NCBI GenBank assembly: GCA_030526355.1
Contig: JAUNDC010000006.1
Coordinates: 34,809 to 98,808 of the forward strand
Reading direction: 5' to 3'
DNA: 64,000 bases
Origin: Bacillota bacterium
Lineage (GTDB): Bacteria > Bacillota > Clostridia > Peptostreptococcales > Anaerovoracaceae
Both the position numbers and the translations under genes were made by a program. This document shows, in pieces, positions 33,703-42,969 of the stretch. The notes under the pieces were generated by a model. The model did no database searches, was not told where the DNA came from, and saw only the letters and a list, made by a program, of their open reading frames with translations. Numbering within the stretch: position 1 is the first letter of the stretch; every line of letters starts with the position of its first letter.

Positions 33703-35592
33703 CTACTCCTCTGTTTTTATCTTCCTGCCGAGTCTTCTTCTCTCAAGCTCCTTCAGGTATTTTTTTCTAAGCCTGATATCGTCCGGAACAATCTCCACCA
33801 GCTCATCATCATCGATAAACTCCAGAGCCTCTTCCAGAGTAAAGGTTCTTGCAGGCGCCAGCTTGATGTTGTCATCGCTTCCGGCAGCTCTCATATTTGT
33901 AGCCTTCTTGGCCTTGCACGGATTCACCACCATATCATCGCTTCTGGCGTTCATGCCGATAATCATACCTTCATATACCCTTGTTCCCGGTTCAATGAAC
34001 ATCTGAACACGCTCGCTTATGCTGAAAATAGCATACGGTGTTGCTACACCCTCTTCCTGTGCAATTGCCACACCATTAGTTCTCTGAGGTATCTCGCCCG
34101 AGAAAGCATCGAATCTGGCAAATCTTCTCACCATTGTGCCTTCCCCTCTGGTATCATTGATAAACTCACTTCTGTATCCCAGAAGCCCTCTGGTAGGCAC
34201 CAGATATTCAAGCCTCGTGAAACCGTTCTCGCTTTTCATCTCCTGCATCATGCCCTTTCTCACGTTAAGCTTGGATATTACCGAACCGGAATATTCGTCA
34301 GGAACAGAAAGCACCACCTCTTCATATGGCTCAAGTACCTCATTGTTTTCTCCGCGGCGCATGATTACCTCCGGCTTGGATACAGCCAGCTCATAGCCCT
34401 CACGTCTCATATTCTCAATGAGAATGGAAAGGTGAAGCTCGCCTCTTCCCGAAACCTTGAAGCTGTCGGTGGAATCAGTTTCTTCAACCCTAAGCCCTAC
34501 ATTGACTTCAAGCTCCTTATTTAGTCTCTCCCTTATGTGTCTTGAGGTTACATATTTACCTACCTTGCCTGCAAATGGAGACTTGTTTACCATGAAGTAC
34601 ATGGAAAGTGTAGGTTCCTCGATGTGTATCATCTCCAGCGGGTCAGGGTTTGCGGGATCACAGATGGTCTCTCCTATTGAAATATCCGGTATTCCTGAAA
34701 CCACAACTATGTCTCCTGACTCCGCCTGGTCTACAGCCATTCTTTTAAGGCCTCTGTAAACAAACACCTGATTAATTTTTCTCTGCTCTATCTGCCCGTT
34801 ATCCTTGGCTACGGCAACAGTTGTTCCCGCTTTGATTATTCCCTTGGTAACTCTGCCGATGCCAAGTCTTCCGATATAATCATCATATGCCAGTGCAGAT
34901 ACCTGCAGCTGAAGCGGTTCATCGTTCAGATCAGGGTACGGGGAAGCATGCTTGATAATAGTTTCAAACAGTGGAGTGATATCCAGACCTCCCATGCCCT
35001 TGGCACTCTTCTTTATCTTGGTCTCTCCTGCCTCCACTTCTATACCCTTTACATCTTCAGGGTCGTACACAACTATTCCCTGTCTCGCTATGCCGTAGAG
35101 GATAGGAAAATCAAGCTGTTCATCATTTGCTTCAAGATCCATGAATAGCTCATATACCTCATCAACAACCTCGTCGATTCGGGCATCCTTCTTATCGATT
35201 TTATTGATAAGAAGAATAGGGTTGATTCCTTGCTCCAGTGATTTTTTAAGTACGAATCTTGTCTGAGGCATCGGGCCCTCGCTGGAATCAACCAGCAGTA
35301 TTACCGTATCCACAGTCTTGATGATTCGTTCAACCTCAGATGAAAAATCAGCATGTCCCGGTGTATCTACGATATTTATCTTAACATCATCATGCATAAC
35401 CGAACAGTTCTTGGAATATATGGTTATACCACGTTCTCTTTCGATATCGTCACTGTCCATAACGCAGTCCACAACTGCCTCGTTATCTCTGAAAACTCCG
35501 CTCTGGTTTAAAAAGGCATCAACCAGAGTAGATTTGCCTGCATCTACATGAGCAATCACTGCTATGTTTATTATCTTTTGTTTCTCTGCCAT
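33703..35592 (-). CDS. typA: Ribosome-associated GTPase TypA/BipA
   Basis: A translational GTPase of the EF-G type involved in 50S assembly and stress adaptation. The 629-aa protein has G1 AHVDAGKSTLVD, switch I RERGITI, G3 DTPGHADF, G4 NKID and G5, then the beta-barrel domain II, domains III and V (VGLRVEETDSTDSFKVSGRGELHLSILIE) and the BipA-specific C-terminal domain (PTRGLLGYRSEFINDTRGEG). The ATG at 35592 is preferred; a GTG five codons upstream (35607) is possible, and neither has a strong ribosome site. Confidence 0.96.
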   Translation of the reverse strand: MAEKQKIINIAVIAHVDAGKSTLVDAFLNQSGVFRDNEAVVDCVMDSDDIERERGITIYSKNCSVMHDDVKINIVDTPGHADFSSEVERIIKTVDTVILLVDSSEGPMPQTRFVLKKSLEQGINPILLINKIDKKDARIDEVVDEVYELFMDLEANDEQLDFPILYGIARQGIVVYDPEDVKGIEVEAGETKIKKSAKGMGGLDITPLFETIIKHASPYPDLNDEPLQLQVSALAYDDYIGRLGIGRVTKGIIKAGTTVAVAKDNGQIEQRKINQVFVYRGLKRMAVDQAESGDIVVVSGIPDISIGETICDPANPDPLEMIHIEEPTLSMYFMVNKSPFAGKVGKYVTSRHIRERLNKELEVNVGLRVEETDSTDSFKVSGRGELHLSILIENMRREGYELAVSKPEVIMRRGENNEVLEPYEEVVLSVPDEYSGSVISKLNVRKGMMQEMKSENGFTRLEYLVPTRGLLGYRSEFINDTRGEGTMVRRFARFDAFSGEIPQRTNGVAIAQEEGVATPYAIFSISERVQMFIEPGTRVYEGMIIGMNARSDDMVVNPCKAKKATNMRAAGSDDNIKLAPARTFTLEEALEFIDDDELVEIVPDDIRLRKKYLKELERRRLGRKIKTEE

Positions 35593-35748
35593 TTTGATAG
35601 TTCCCACTTTCTATATTATCAACACTCTATTTTAAAACAATATAGGCTCTGTGTCAAAAAATATATGTGTTTCATAATATAAAACTGATGTTATCTCTTT
35701 ATCGCCTGCAGGCGGTATTGCTTTTATAATATTTCAAAGGAGTTTATT

Positions 35749-36297
35749 ATGCCTAGCTTATTCTTAAGCCCTTCCGTCCAGGAATACAATCCTTATGTTG
35801 CAGGTCTGGGCAGCGAGGAATATTACATGAATCTCATCGCCGATGCCATGAAACCTTATCTGTATGCATCAGGCATTACTTTTACCAGAAACAACCCTGA
35901 TGATACGGCAGCGCAGGCAATTGCTCTTTCCAATGCAGGAAACTACGATTTTCATCTGGCACTTCACTCCAATGCTGCTCCTGAAAATCTGTCGGGTCAG
36001 CTGCAGGGTCCTGATATTTACTATTATGCCACCAGTGCTGCGGGGCAGCGTGCTGCTGAAATCTTCAAGGATAATCTCAAGGTAATCTATCCTAATCCCA
36101 ATATAGTCCGTACAATACCCAACACCACCCTCGGAGAGCTTCGCCTGACAAGAGCTCCTGCCAATCTCATAGAGCTTGCCTATCATGACAATTTCGAGGA
36201 TGCCATGTGGATAGCCGATAATATAGATACCATAGCAAAAAATCTTGTACTGTCCCTGACTGAGTATTTCGGGATACCGTTTGTAGAGCCATTTTAA
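35749..36297 (+). CDS. N-acetylmuramoyl-L-alanine amidase, Amidase_3 type
   Basis: A 182-aa zinc amidase that cuts the bond between muramic acid and the stem peptide. The fold begins at once (SLFLSPSVQEYNPYV), with AIALSNAGNYDFHLALHSNAA (the zinc-binding His), and the C-terminal LIELAYHDNFEDAMWIADN with the usual second Glu. There is no signal peptide or wall-binding domain, so it may act in the mother cell or on spores, as small amidases of this type do in Clostridia. Start at 35749 follows AAAGGAG. It is divergent from typA. Confidence 0.85.
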   Translation: MPSLFLSPSVQEYNPYVAGLGSEEYYMNLIADAMKPYLYASGITFTRNNPDDTAAQAIALSNAGNYDFHLALHSNAAPENLSGQLQGPDIYYYATSAAGQRAAEIFKDNLKVIYPNPNIVRTIPNTTLGELRLTRAPANLIELAYHDNFEDAMWIADNIDTIAKNLVLSLTEYFGIPFVEPF

Positions 36298-36367
36298 CCA
36301 CTGAAGCCATTGTTTTTTCAATGAATATATATTAAACTCTAGTTATCAAACAATCGGAAGGTACACT

Positions 36368-37516
36368 ATGGAAAAAATCACACAGGTGCTCTGCAGCGCC
36401 ATGAGCAGCGGCAGACTGACAAAAATAATCCTTGCAGGGAAAAGGAGAAAATCTCTGGAATACAAAAAAATCACACTACGCCCTGTCACCATCAAGGGCG
36501 AGCTGATGTATCAGGCAGAATATCATTATGACAAAAAGGTAACTCACGAAAATATTCCTTACTATGAAGGTATTGATTTCGCACAGCGTATTATTGCCGA
36601 AGACTTCAAACAGATAAATATCCTGACAGAGAATGAAGACATACAGATACTGGCATCAAAACCCGAAAAACCTAAAATAATAAGACACACAGCCAGCCGC
36701 AGTGCAGCGAATACGGAACATAACAGGAAAAAGCATTACCTCATAGAAGACGGCACGCCCTGCGACTTTCTCATTGAGCTTGGTGTAATGTCCCCTGAAG
36801 GAAAGGTGTTCAAAAAACACTACTCCAAATTCAGGCAGATCAACAGATTCCTTGAAATAGCCGATGATTCGTTTGAAGCTCTGCCTCAGACGGGTACAAT
36901 CAGAATCATAGATTTCGGGTGCGGCAAAAGCTATCTGACCTTCGCTTTGTATTACTATCTTAAAATAGTGCGTGACCGCAGTGTAGAAATAGTAGGTCTT
37001 GATCTGAAAGAGGATGTAATCGAATTCTGCAGCAGAACTGCAGAGAAGCTGGGTTACAATGAGCTGAAATTCATGACCGGTGATATTGCTGACTACGAAA
37101 GCAACGGAGCCGATATGGTGGTGACTCTTCACGCCTGCGATACAGCAACAGACTATGCGCTGATAAATGCGGTAAAATGGAACAGCAGAGTAATTCTATC
37201 CGTTCCATGCTGCCAGCATGAGCTGTTTTCACAGATAAAAAACGAAGTCAATGAACCAATGCTGAAGCACGGTATCATCAAGGATAAATTCACTGAGCTG
37301 CTTACCAACGGTCTTCGGGGACTTAAGCTGGAAGCTGCCGGTTACGATGTAAATATGATTGAATTCACTTCACTTGAGCATACATCAAAGAACATAATGA
37401 TCAAGGCTGTTCTTCCTCAAAAGACAAATGCTGATGCCATGAAAAAAGCCTCGGTTCAGTACGAGGCTCTCAAAGAATTCTATCATGTAAATCCGACCAT
37501 CGATCAGCTTCGATAA
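36368..37516 (+). CDS. SAM-dependent methyltransferase (Methyltransf_32-like)
   Basis: A 382-aa protein with an N-terminal domain of about 170 residues and a class I methyltransferase domain: IIDFGCGKSYLTFALYYYL (SAM motif I), IVGLDLKEDVIEFC (acidic end of strand 2), and MVVTLHACDTATDYALINA followed by LSVPCCQHEL. The CDTATD and SVPCCQHE stretches are typical of Methyltransf_32 proteins, related to eukaryotic METTL25-type enzymes thought to act on RNA or protein; the substrate is unknown. Its stop codon directly abuts that of lysO on the other strand. Confidence 0.82.
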   Translation: MEKITQVLCSAMSSGRLTKIILAGKRRKSLEYKKITLRPVTIKGELMYQAEYHYDKKVTHENIPYYEGIDFAQRIIAEDFKQINILTENEDIQILASKPEKPKIIRHTASRSAANTEHNRKKHYLIEDGTPCDFLIELGVMSPEGKVFKKHYSKFRQINRFLEIADDSFEALPQTGTIRIIDFGCGKSYLTFALYYYLKIVRDRSVEIVGLDLKEDVIEFCSRTAEKLGYNELKFMTGDIADYESNGADMVVTLHACDTATDYALINAVKWNSRVILSVPCCQHELFSQIKNEVNEPMLKHGIIKDKFTELLTNGLRGLKLEAAGYDVNMIEFTSLEHTSKNIMIKAVLPQKTNADAMKKASVQYEALKEFYHVNPTIDQLR

Positions 37517-38533
37517 TCATACACCCATTGCCAGCGGCACCAGCACCGATGTTACAATACACATCAGCAGCCCCGTAGCAAATGAATAGACAACTGTATC
37601 TGTCCTGCATGAACGCTCCACTATCGGCATGCAGACATCCATCGCAGCAACACCCGGGATACCTGTCACTTCAAGGTATCCTGTTTTTTTAGCCAGAACC
37701 GGAATCAGTATTATTCCGGAAAGCTCACGTATCACATTATGCATAAATGATACTGCAGAAGCCACGGCGTACTGTGCTCCCGCACCTGCTATTACGGTCG
37801 GTGCATATGTATACCATCCAAAGCCTGCACTTATGGCGATTCCTTCCCTGACAGAAAACCCAAAAATCATTCCGGACAAGGTTCCGAGCAGCAGGCTTCC
37901 AGCCACTGCTGCCACAGGAAAAGCGAACGCTTTCATTCCGACAGATCTAATGCTGCCCGCCAGATTACCTGAAAGCCCCAGATCAAAACCAACAAAAGTC
38001 AGAAGTATACATAAAAAAACCGTCAGTGAATGTCCTGAAATCACATTAAAGCTTTCGATAATCTCTTCAGAAAGTCCGGAAATTATGAAGCACCCTGCCA
38101 GCATTCCAGCAGCCACAAGTCCGAGAATAATCAGTGTGTTCTTTACATCTTCATGATTTATTGAGCTGCCTGAACCGTCAGATGCTTCCATTTGTTCTGC
38201 CCCATCTTCCGGCTCCTCATATGCGCCTGCATTGCCACACGCCTGATTACCGAATCTGTCCATCTTAAATATTTTTCTTACTGCAAATATGGCAAGCATA
38301 CTGCCTGCCACCGCAAACACCGTCATAACCAGTGCCTGCAGACCAATTCTCCCCAGGTTTGCCGCCACCTGTTCATTTACACCCATTCGAAGACCCATGA
38401 TAAGCACCAGAATATATACTGTGCCCATCATTGCCTTCTGTACGAAACCGAATTTTCCTGCATTATGTCTGAGCCTTGATGCCACAATATATCCGGCAAT
38501 CATAAACCCCCAGTATAGCGCCAAAAGCCCCAT
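37517..38533 (-). CDS. lysO: Lysine exporter LysO family protein
   Basis: A 338-aa membrane protein with about eight spans, matching the DUF340/LysO family that exports lysine in E. coli. The first half has two or three spans (LYWGFMIAGYIVASRL, MGTVYILVLIMGLRMGVNEQV, ALVMTVFAVAGSMLAIFAV), then an acidic cytoplasmic loop; the C-terminal half contains the conserved FVGFDLGLSGN and SAGFGWYTYAPTVIAGAG stretches. The substrate is inferred from the family. It lies tail to tail with the methyltransferase gene. Confidence 0.85.
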   Translation of the reverse strand: MGLLALYWGFMIAGYIVASRLRHNAGKFGFVQKAMMGTVYILVLIMGLRMGVNEQVAANLGRIGLQALVMTVFAVAGSMLAIFAVRKIFKMDRFGNQACGNAGAYEEPEDGAEQMEASDGSGSSINHEDVKNTLIILGLVAAGMLAGCFIISGLSEEIIESFNVISGHSLTVFLCILLTFVGFDLGLSGNLAGSIRSVGMKAFAFPVAAVAGSLLLGTLSGMIFGFSVREGIAISAGFGWYTYAPTVIAGAGAQYAVASAVSFMHNVIRELSGIILIPVLAKKTGYLEVTGIPGVAAMDVCMPIVERSCRTDTVVYSFATGLLMCIVTSVLVPLAMGV

Positions 38534-38588
38534 GACCTATGAATCTCCTTTAAAATCATTTTACTTTGTTCAGAATGTCTGTTTCTGT

Positions 38589-38981
38589 TTATCTATTTTC
38601 TAACCCCAACTTGTTTATCAATGCCTCCTCAAGAGTTCGTGAAAAATTAATATGTTCATTCTCAGCCGCTTCGTTCAGCCATGATGGAATTGATAATGTT
38701 TTTTTGACTTTTTTATTATCTTGTTTTTTTCTATATTCTCTGAAATCCACATCCACGTAGGTTTCAATTTCTTCCGCTTCCGCTTCATATTTTACCGTTC
38801 CTGGTTCCGGTATAGCTTTACCCATATCCTGCATGGTAATACCCATCAAGCCAATTGCATCTCTAGCCATATAAAGAGCATCGGCAAGATCCTTTCCTTG
38901 CGTACCGCTTTCAAAATCCGGAATGAAGACAGTGTATCCCCGTTCTTCCGGAGTTAAAATTATTTTATATGCCTTTCTCAT
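38589..38981 (-). CDS. hicB: HicB antitoxin
   Basis: A 130-aa antitoxin of the HicB family. Residues 1-55 form the partial RNase H-like fold (KIILTPEERGYTVFIPDFESGTQGKDLADALYMARDAIGL in part), which binds and blocks HicA; the C-terminal segment SIPSWLNEAAENEHINFSRTLEEAL looks like a ribbon-helix-helix DNA-binding domain, as in RHH-type HicB. It follows hicA by 41 nt with AAAGGAG before the ATG. HicB probably represses the pair through the inverted repeat in the promoter. Confidence 0.92.
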   Translation of the reverse strand: MRKAYKIILTPEERGYTVFIPDFESGTQGKDLADALYMARDAIGLMGITMQDMGKAIPEPGTVKYEAEAEEIETYVDVDFREYRKKQDNKKVKKTLSIPSWLNEAAENEHINFSRTLEEALINKLGLENR

Positions 38982-39022
38982 TTTCTACTCCTTTCAATTT
39001 ATGTAATGCCTATCAAAAACTT

Positions 39023-39193
39023 TTACAAGCCCAATTTTCTTAATATTGCTTTTGCAAGTCTTTCATTGATTTCTTTATGCCTCGGTATTGGTTCAATGTT
39101 TTTCCCATTCGTCCAGATATCATGATCTGCACCATTTCTTAATAAATACCACCCTGCCTCTTTCAATTTTTTCTCTAAATCTCTTCTTTTCAT
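39023..39193 (-). CDS. hicA: HicA toxin (mRNA interferase)
   Basis: A 56-aa protein, short enough to be missed by length filters. It starts MKRRDLEKKLKEAGWYLLRN and continues with GADHDIWTNGK, which holds the catalytic His of the double-stranded-RNA-binding-like HicA fold, then IEPIPRHKEINERLAKAIL and ends RKLGL. HicA cleaves mRNA when free of HicB. The ATG at 39193 has a strong AAGGAGGG. It is the first gene of the hicAB operon, with promoter and probable operator just upstream. Confidence 0.9.
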   Translation of the reverse strand: MKRRDLEKKLKEAGWYLLRNGADHDIWTNGKNIEPIPRHKEINERLAKAILRKLGL

Positions 39194-39213
39194 TGTACCC
39201 TCCTTATATTTAT

Positions 39214-39242
39214 AATATACGTGTTTTATACGTATTCGTCAA
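39214..39242 (-). promoter_or_regulatory. hicAB promoter with HicB-type operator
   Basis: On the minus strand -35 TTGACG (39237-39242) and -10 TATATT (39214-39219) are 17 nt apart. An inverted repeat ATACGT (39217-39222) / ACGTAT (39230-39235) overlaps the -10 and fills the spacer, where a bound repressor would block RNA polymerase. HicB with its RHH-like tail is the natural candidate. Confidence 0.65.
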
Positions 39243-39250
39243 TGTTTTAT

Positions 39251-39279
39251 TTGAAAAAATTCTCTATTATTGATAGAAT
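39251..39279 (+). promoter_or_regulatory. Promoter of azlCD
   Basis: The -35 box TTGAAA (39251-39256) and -10 box TAGAAT (39274-39279) are separated by 17 nt, about 30 nt upstream of the azlC ATG. It is back to back with the hicAB promoter. Confidence 0.6.
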
Positions 39280-39312
39280 ATTTACGACCACAAAAGAAAG
39301 GACGTTTTAGCA

Positions 39313-40008
39313 ATGGATTTTACTAAGGGAATAAAAGACGGTATTCCCATCGCACTTGGATATTTTTCGGTTTCCATAGCTTTCGGGCTGATGGCCGTCG
39401 AGGCCGGCTGCACCTGGATCGAGGCAATGCTGATTTCTTTAACAAATCTCACTTCAGCCGGGCAGTTTGCGGGTGTAACCGTTCTTGCTCACATGGGAAC
39501 TTATATAGAAATGGCTTTGACACAGCTGGTTATAAATTCAAGATATGCTCTGATGGGCATTTCGCTTTCTCAGAAAGTGAATGACAGGTTCAAGGGTATA
39601 TGGAGAGTTATTCTGGGTTTTGCAATCACCGATGAAATTTTCGCTGTCGCCATAGGGCAGGAAGGCCAGCTCAGCAGAAGATATTTCGCAGGTCTTGCCA
39701 TAATTCCGATAATCGGATGGACCTCAGGCACCATTGTGGGAGCAGTTCTTGGAAACATCATGCCTGAGATAATCACAAGCGCCCTCGGTGTAGCTCTTTA
39801 TGGCATGTTCATAGCTGTTGTCGTTCCAAAAGCTCGCGAAAACAAGCATGTACTGGCTGTAGTTGCCATAGCTGTGACCATCAGTGTCATCATCCGTTAT
39901 GTCCCTGTATTTTCCGGCATTTCAGCAGGCTTTGCCATTATAATATGTGCAGTTGTTGCTTCTGCAGCCGGCGCAGTATTTTTCCCTGTAAAGGAGGAGG
40001 AACAGTAA
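39313..40008 (+). CDS. azlC: AzlC family branched-chain amino acid exporter, large subunit
   Basis: A 231-aa membrane protein with about six spans, matching AzlC. The N terminus has GIPIALGYFSVSIAFGLMAVEAG, followed by LTNLTSAGQFAGV and INSRYALMGISLSQK, all typical of the family. AzlC with AzlD forms an exporter of leucine/isoleucine/valine or their analogues, inferred from the B. subtilis pair. It overlaps azlD by a single base in TAATG. Confidence 0.9.
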   Translation: MDFTKGIKDGIPIALGYFSVSIAFGLMAVEAGCTWIEAMLISLTNLTSAGQFAGVTVLAHMGTYIEMALTQLVINSRYALMGISLSQKVNDRFKGIWRVILGFAITDEIFAVAIGQEGQLSRRYFAGLAIIPIIGWTSGTIVGAVLGNIMPEIITSALGVALYGMFIAVVVPKARENKHVLAVVAIAVTISVIIRYVPVFSGISAGFAIIICAVVASAAGAVFFPVKEEEQ

Positions 40009-40328
40009 TGGATTTCATGAGTTTTGTGCCGTATCTGATTGTTATGGCAGGCGTCACTTATCTGATAAGGGTCATACCGTTTGTTCTTATCAATAAAAAA
40101 ATAGAGAACCGGTTCATCAATTCGTTTCTCTATTATATTCCATATACAGTCCTGTCAGCAATGACCTTCCCTGCTATTCTGTATGCCACAGGCAGCATGA
40201 TTTCCGCTGCTGCAGGCTTGCTGACTGCGATTTTCATAGCATATAAAGGAAAGGGGCTTCTCGTGGTTGCCATTGGTGCATGTCTGGCAGTATTCATTGT
40301 CGAGGTGCTGATGATGGCTGTAGCTTAA
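40008..40328 (+). CDS. azlD: AzlD family branched-chain amino acid exporter, small subunit
   Basis: A 106-aa membrane protein with four spans and the family start VMAGVTYLIRVIPFVLINK, then YYIPYTVLSAMTFPAILYAT. The ATG at 40008 shares its first A with the azlC stop codon and has GGAGGAGG upstream, so the two subunits are coupled. Its stop abuts the ung stop on the other strand. Confidence 0.9.
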   Translation: MDFMSFVPYLIVMAGVTYLIRVIPFVLINKKIENRFINSFLYYIPYTVLSAMTFPAILYATGSMISAAAGLLTAIFIAYKGKGLLVVAIGACLAVFIVEVLMMAVA

Positions 40329-41000
40329 TTATTCAGGTATTCTCCAGTCGATTGGCTCCTGTCCTGTAGATTCCAGAAATTCATTTGTTCTCGAAAAGTA
40401 TCTGCCTCCCCAGAATCCGTAATGTGCCGAAAGCGGACTTGGGTGAGCACTTTTGATTATAAGATGATTGGGATTGGTTATGAGCTTTTCCTTTGCCTTG
40501 GCATTATTTCCCCACAAAATGAACACCATAGGCTGCTGCCTCTGATTAAGCAGTTCGATTACTCTGTCTGTGAAAATCTCCCAGCCTTTACCCTTATGGG
40601 AGTTCGCCTGATTCTGCCTTACTGTCAGAACAGTATTGAGCAGCAGCACGCCGTTCTTCGCCCAGCTTTCAAGATTCCCATGACTCGGTGCTTTTATCCC
40701 AAGATCGCTTTCCAGTTCTTTATAAATGTTCACCAGTGAAGGTGGTATCTGTACTCCTTTCTGAACCGAAAAGCATAAACCATGCGCCTGACCGGGCTGA
40801 TGGTACGGATCCTGACCCAGTATCACTGCCTTGACATCTTCGTAAGCTGTGAATTTCAATGCGTTGAAAATATGATACATATCAGGGTAAATAATCCTTG
40901 TCCCATATTCCGATTTAAGAAATTCTCTCAGCTTCAGATAATACTCTTTATCAAATTCTCCTTTGAGGACTTCGTCCCAGCTGTTTCCTATATTAACCAT
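40329..41000 (-). CDS. ung: Uracil-DNA glycosylase, family 1
   Basis: Removes uracil from DNA as the first step of base excision repair. The 223-aa protein has the catalytic water-activating motif [21 protein letters not shown], the uracil-binding LLLNTVLTV, and the DNA-intercalation loop [11 protein letters not shown]. Length is standard. A terminator from the upstream symporter gene lies between, so ung probably has its own weak promoter near a TATAAT about 20 nt before the ATG. Confidence 0.97.
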   Translation of the reverse strand: MVNIGNSWDEVLKGEFDKEYYLKLREFLKSEYGTRIIYPDMYHIFNALKFTAYEDVKAVILGQDPYHQPGQAHGLCFSVQKGVQIPPSLVNIYKELESDLGIKAPSHGNLESWAKNGVLLLNTVLTVRQNQANSHKGKGWEIFTDRVIELLNQRQQPMVFILWGNNAKAKEKLITNPNHLIIKSAHPSPLSAHYGFWGGRYFSRTNEFLESTGQEPIDWRIPE

Positions 41001-41033
41001 ACTTCCATTATAATTTCAATCATAGAAAAAAAC

Positions 41034-41071
41034 AACAAAAAAGACACATGCAGCATATGCCCACATGTGCC
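41034..41071 (-). terminator. Terminator after the sodium:solute symporter
   Basis: On the minus strand GGCACATG and CATGTGTC pair in an 8-bp stem (one G-U) with an inner GCATATGC palindrome, followed by six T. It lies 17 nt past the symporter stop codon. Confidence 0.7.
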
Positions 41072-41087
41072 CTTTATATGATTCTGA

Positions 41088-42638
41088 TTAATCCTCAACC
41101 TCGTCTTCAAGAGCATACTTAGCCGGAACACGTACAGTCCTGTCATAGCATGCGAAGCAACCGTCCACCAGCTCTGTATCCGGTTTTCTGGTTATCCAGC
41201 TTACTACAGGAACGATTATAAATCCTGCAAGCATTGCAAATGCACCACAGTTGATAGGTGACTGAAGCAGCAGAGGGAATGATTCTCTAAATAACAGATT
41301 CAGTATCATAAGACCTGCGCCCCAGATATAGCTGCACCAGCATGCTGCCTTAGTAACACCCTTCCAGTACAGGCTGTATAAGAACGGTGCCAGGAATGCA
41401 CCTGCCAGAGCACCCCAGGATACCCCCATAAGCTGTGCGATAAACGTAACTGTACTCTTGTACTGAACGATAGCGATTATTACTGAAATCAGGATGAAAA
41501 CTACAAGCAGTACACGGATAATCAGCACCTGCTGTTTCTGAGTCATATTTTTGATGAAATTGTCCTTCAGGAAGTCGATTGTAAGCGTCGAGCTTGATGC
41601 AATTACCAGTGATGACAGTGTAGACATTGACGCTGACAGCACCAACAGTACAACCAGACCGATGAGAATATCAGGCAGTGTTGAAAGCATAGTAGGAACA
41701 ACTGCATCGAAACCATCTGCTTCAATATTTATCTGATCTGAGAACAGTCTGCCGAATCCGCCGAGGAAATAGCATCCGCCTGCTACAACCATTGCAAACA
41801 GTGTTGAAATGATAGTTCCTTTATGTATAGCCTTCTCACTTTCAATCGCATAGAACTTCTGAACCATCTGAGGCAGTCCCCATGTTCCAAGTGAAGTGAG
41901 TATTACGACACCAAGCAGGTTAAGCGGGTCAGGTCCGAAGAATGAATTGAATGCTCCCGGAGTTGCTGATACTGTCGGATCTTCAACCTCAGCAAGCCCG
42001 TTCAGTGCTTCGATAAATCCGCCCTTGCTTTGCAGCACTGCTGCTATAACCACTACAATACCTACCAGCATAATACATCCCTGGATGAAGTCATTGATTG
42101 CAGTTGCCATGTATCCTCCGGCAGTTACATAAATACCTGTCAGGATAGCCATAATTATGATACATACTGTGTAGTCGATATCAAATGCCATAGCAAAGAG
42201 TCTTGAAAGGCCATTGTACAGTGATGCAGTATAAGGAATCAGGAATACGAAAATGATTACCGATGCTGCGATTTTGAGTGATTTGCTTCCTAATCTCTTA
42301 CCGAAGAAATCTGGCATTGTAGCTGAATCAAGATGCTGTGTCATGATTCTTGTACGTCTTCCCAGAATAACCCATGCAAGCAATGAACCGATAAGTGCGT
42401 TACCGATACCTACCCATGTAGCTGATATTCCGTATTTCCATCCGAACTGCCCTGCATATCCGATAAAAATAACTGCTGAAAAATAAGATGTACCATAAGC
42501 GAAGGCTGTAAGCCACGGACCCACAGATCTTCCTCCCAGTACGAATCCGTTAACGTCAGTTGCATGCTTTCTGCAGTAGATTCCGATGCATATCATCAGC
42601 GCGAAAAAAGCACACAGTAGTAAGATTTTGATTAACAT
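41088..42638 (-). CDS. Sodium:solute symporter (SSS family), probable tyrosine uptake
   Basis: A 516-aa transporter with about 13 membrane spans of the SSS (SLC5/PutP) family. Core signs are GGRSVGPWLTAFAYGTSYFSAVIFIGYAG in the first two spans, YVTAGGYMATAINDFIQGCIMLVGI, and GTWGLPQMVQKFYAIES near the middle. The sequence alone does not name the substrate. The T-box leader upstream reads a Tyr codon, so tyrosine (or a precursor) is the best guess; this is inference from regulation, not from the protein. It is monocistronic: T-box before it and a terminator after it. Confidence 0.9.
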   Translation of the reverse strand: MLIKILLLCAFFALMICIGIYCRKHATDVNGFVLGGRSVGPWLTAFAYGTSYFSAVIFIGYAGQFGWKYGISATWVGIGNALIGSLLAWVILGRRTRIMTQHLDSATMPDFFGKRLGSKSLKIAASVIIFVFLIPYTASLYNGLSRLFAMAFDIDYTVCIIIMAILTGIYVTAGGYMATAINDFIQGCIMLVGIVVVIAAVLQSKGGFIEALNGLAEVEDPTVSATPGAFNSFFGPDPLNLLGVVILTSLGTWGLPQMVQKFYAIESEKAIHKGTIISTLFAMVVAGGCYFLGGFGRLFSDQINIEADGFDAVVPTMLSTLPDILIGLVVLLVLSASMSTLSSLVIASSSTLTIDFLKDNFIKNMTQKQQVLIIRVLLVVFILISVIIAIVQYKSTVTFIAQLMGVSWGALAGAFLAPFLYSLYWKGVTKAACWCSYIWGAGLMILNLLFRESFPLLLQSPINCGAFAMLAGFIIVPVVSWITRKPDTELVDGCFACYDRTVRVPAKYALEDEVED

Positions 42639-42676
42639 AGTTTTATTTTACCTCCCTTGCTTTATCTGAAGGGCAT

Positions 42677-42964
42677 AAAAAAACTGCCCTCCGAACTATG
42701 TTGTTCAGAGGGCAGATATTACCGCGTTACCACCTCTGTTCACCACAGCCTCACGACTGCAGCCTCACTGAGTTCTTACCAAACTCGCTCACTATAACGG
42801 GTGAACCCGTTCCAACCTAATTAGGAAATCTGTATGTACCACCTCTCCTGTTCAGCGGACTGCTCTCAGAATGTATTCGGTCTGACGGTGTCCTGCGCCT
42901 CTCACCAAACGGCTGCTCTCTGTAGGTCCTTGCCCGGCTTACTCCTTTCCGGTCATCGCATTTG
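42677..42964 (-). ncRNA. T-box leader, UAC (Tyr) specifier
   Basis: Read on the minus strand, the leader has the stem I landmarks (AGAGAGC near 42923 and the GGTGAGAGGC loop), the specifier segment GAATACATTCTGAG with UAC at 42873-42875 preceded by GAA and followed by A, and the antiterminator T-box AGAGGTGGTAACGCGG at about 42722-42737. It ends in a terminator: stem CTGCCCTC / GAGGGCAG (42684-42691 and 42708-42715) plus seven T. Uncharged tRNA-Tyr should stabilise the antiterminator and switch on the symporter. The start is set by the promoter at 42970-42998. Confidence 0.9.
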
Positions 42965-42969
42965 TCCGT

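Noticed and set aside
35703..35714. Perfect 12-nt palindrome CGCCTGCAGGCG upstream of the amidase gene
   Set aside because: No loop and no clean T-run, so it is not a good terminator, and a single 12-nt palindrome near a promoter is weak evidence for an operator.
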